A program made the position numbers and the translations under genes. The notes beneath the pieces are model-generated. The model made no database searches and was not told where the DNA came from. It worked only from the letters and a program-made list of their open reading frames with translations. Positions 63,895 to 64,000 of a stretch of DNA of 64,000 bases are shown here, one piece after another (position 1 is the first letter of the stretch; the number at the start of each line of letters is the position of its first letter). The DNA is from Shinisaurus crocodilurus. Its lineage: Eukaryota > Chordata > Lepidosauria > Squamata > Shinisauridae. The stretch is taken from NCBI GenBank assembly GCA_021292165.1, contig CM037878.1, forward strand, positions 284,837,744 to 284,901,743, given 5' to 3'.

Positions 63895-64000
63895 TTTTTA
63901 TTTATTTATTGCTCTTTTTCCTGCAAGGAACCCAAGGCGGCTTACATAATCCTCCTGCTCCTCTCCATTTTGTCCTCACAACAACCCTGTGAGGTAGGTC
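63895..64000 (-). mobile_element. S1 SINE cut by the window end
   Basis: TTTATTTATTTATTGCTCTT tail then CCTGCAAGGAACCCAAGGCG and CTCACAACAACCCTGTGAGG; the head lies beyond the window. Confidence 0.85.

Noticed and set aside
1..64000. CRISPR arrays, prophage, bacterial operons or viral genomes
   Set aside because: Spaced direct repeats of the right kind, ribosome binding sites and viral core genes are all absent; spliced exons and CR1/L2/SINE content show vertebrate nuclear DNA.

Overview
This is vertebrate nuclear DNA, most likely from a squamate reptile (a lizard). The only protein-coding host gene I can support is the 3' end of a teneurin on the + strand. Four exons (3391-3687, 4721-6335, 13074-13216, 16441-17199) with canonical AG/GT borders join in frame to about 937 residues ending at a TGA at 17197. 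The order is YD-repeat barrel, RHS signature, linker, then a degenerate Tox-GHH domain with the terminal TCAP peptide. Paralogue-specific residues in the last two exons, including the C-terminus SEMGRR, point to TENM4. The rest of the gene lies upstream of the window.

Region by region: 1-17199 holds TENM4 exons and introns. From 17200 to about 24540 is the 3' flank and possible long 3' UTR, with a good poly(A) signal at 24516. From 24.5 to 61.8 kb is intergenic DNA made largely of transposable elements, with a few repeat-poor blocks that look like conserved non-coding candidates. From about 61.95 to 62.65 kb is a CpG-rich segment with inverted CCAAT boxes, an E-box, a ZNF143-type motif and splice-donor-like GTAAGT. 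It is probably the promoter and first exon of the next + strand gene. In mammals the gene beyond the 3' end of TENM4 is NARS2, in the same orientation, but no coding sequence is visible to confirm this.

The repeats carry the evidence for a squamate: CR1-clade LINEs with the ATTCTATG tail, L2-clade LINEs (one almost full length at 42497-46022), tRNA-derived SINEs, and 5S-rRNA-derived SINEs that end in a CR1-like tail. There are also several families of short palindromic DNA transposons. Target-site duplications read directly from the sequence assign them: 8 bp (hAT), TA (pogo/Tigger-like) and 3-bp TAA/TTA (PIF/Harbinger-like).

The most interesting signals are in these small transposons. Families A and B share one palindromic core that carries a ZNF143/THAP11-like motif twice, and one element at 34434 is an A/B chimera. 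Families B and C share termini and sit side by side at three places. Two 350-bp hAT elements at 46918 and 47826 differ by three substitutions that I can find, so that family moved recently. A larger hAT element at 54430 keeps a transposase C-terminus and long GAGTC subterminal arrays. I saw no bacterial, viral or CRISPR features, no rRNA genes and no functional tRNA genes.
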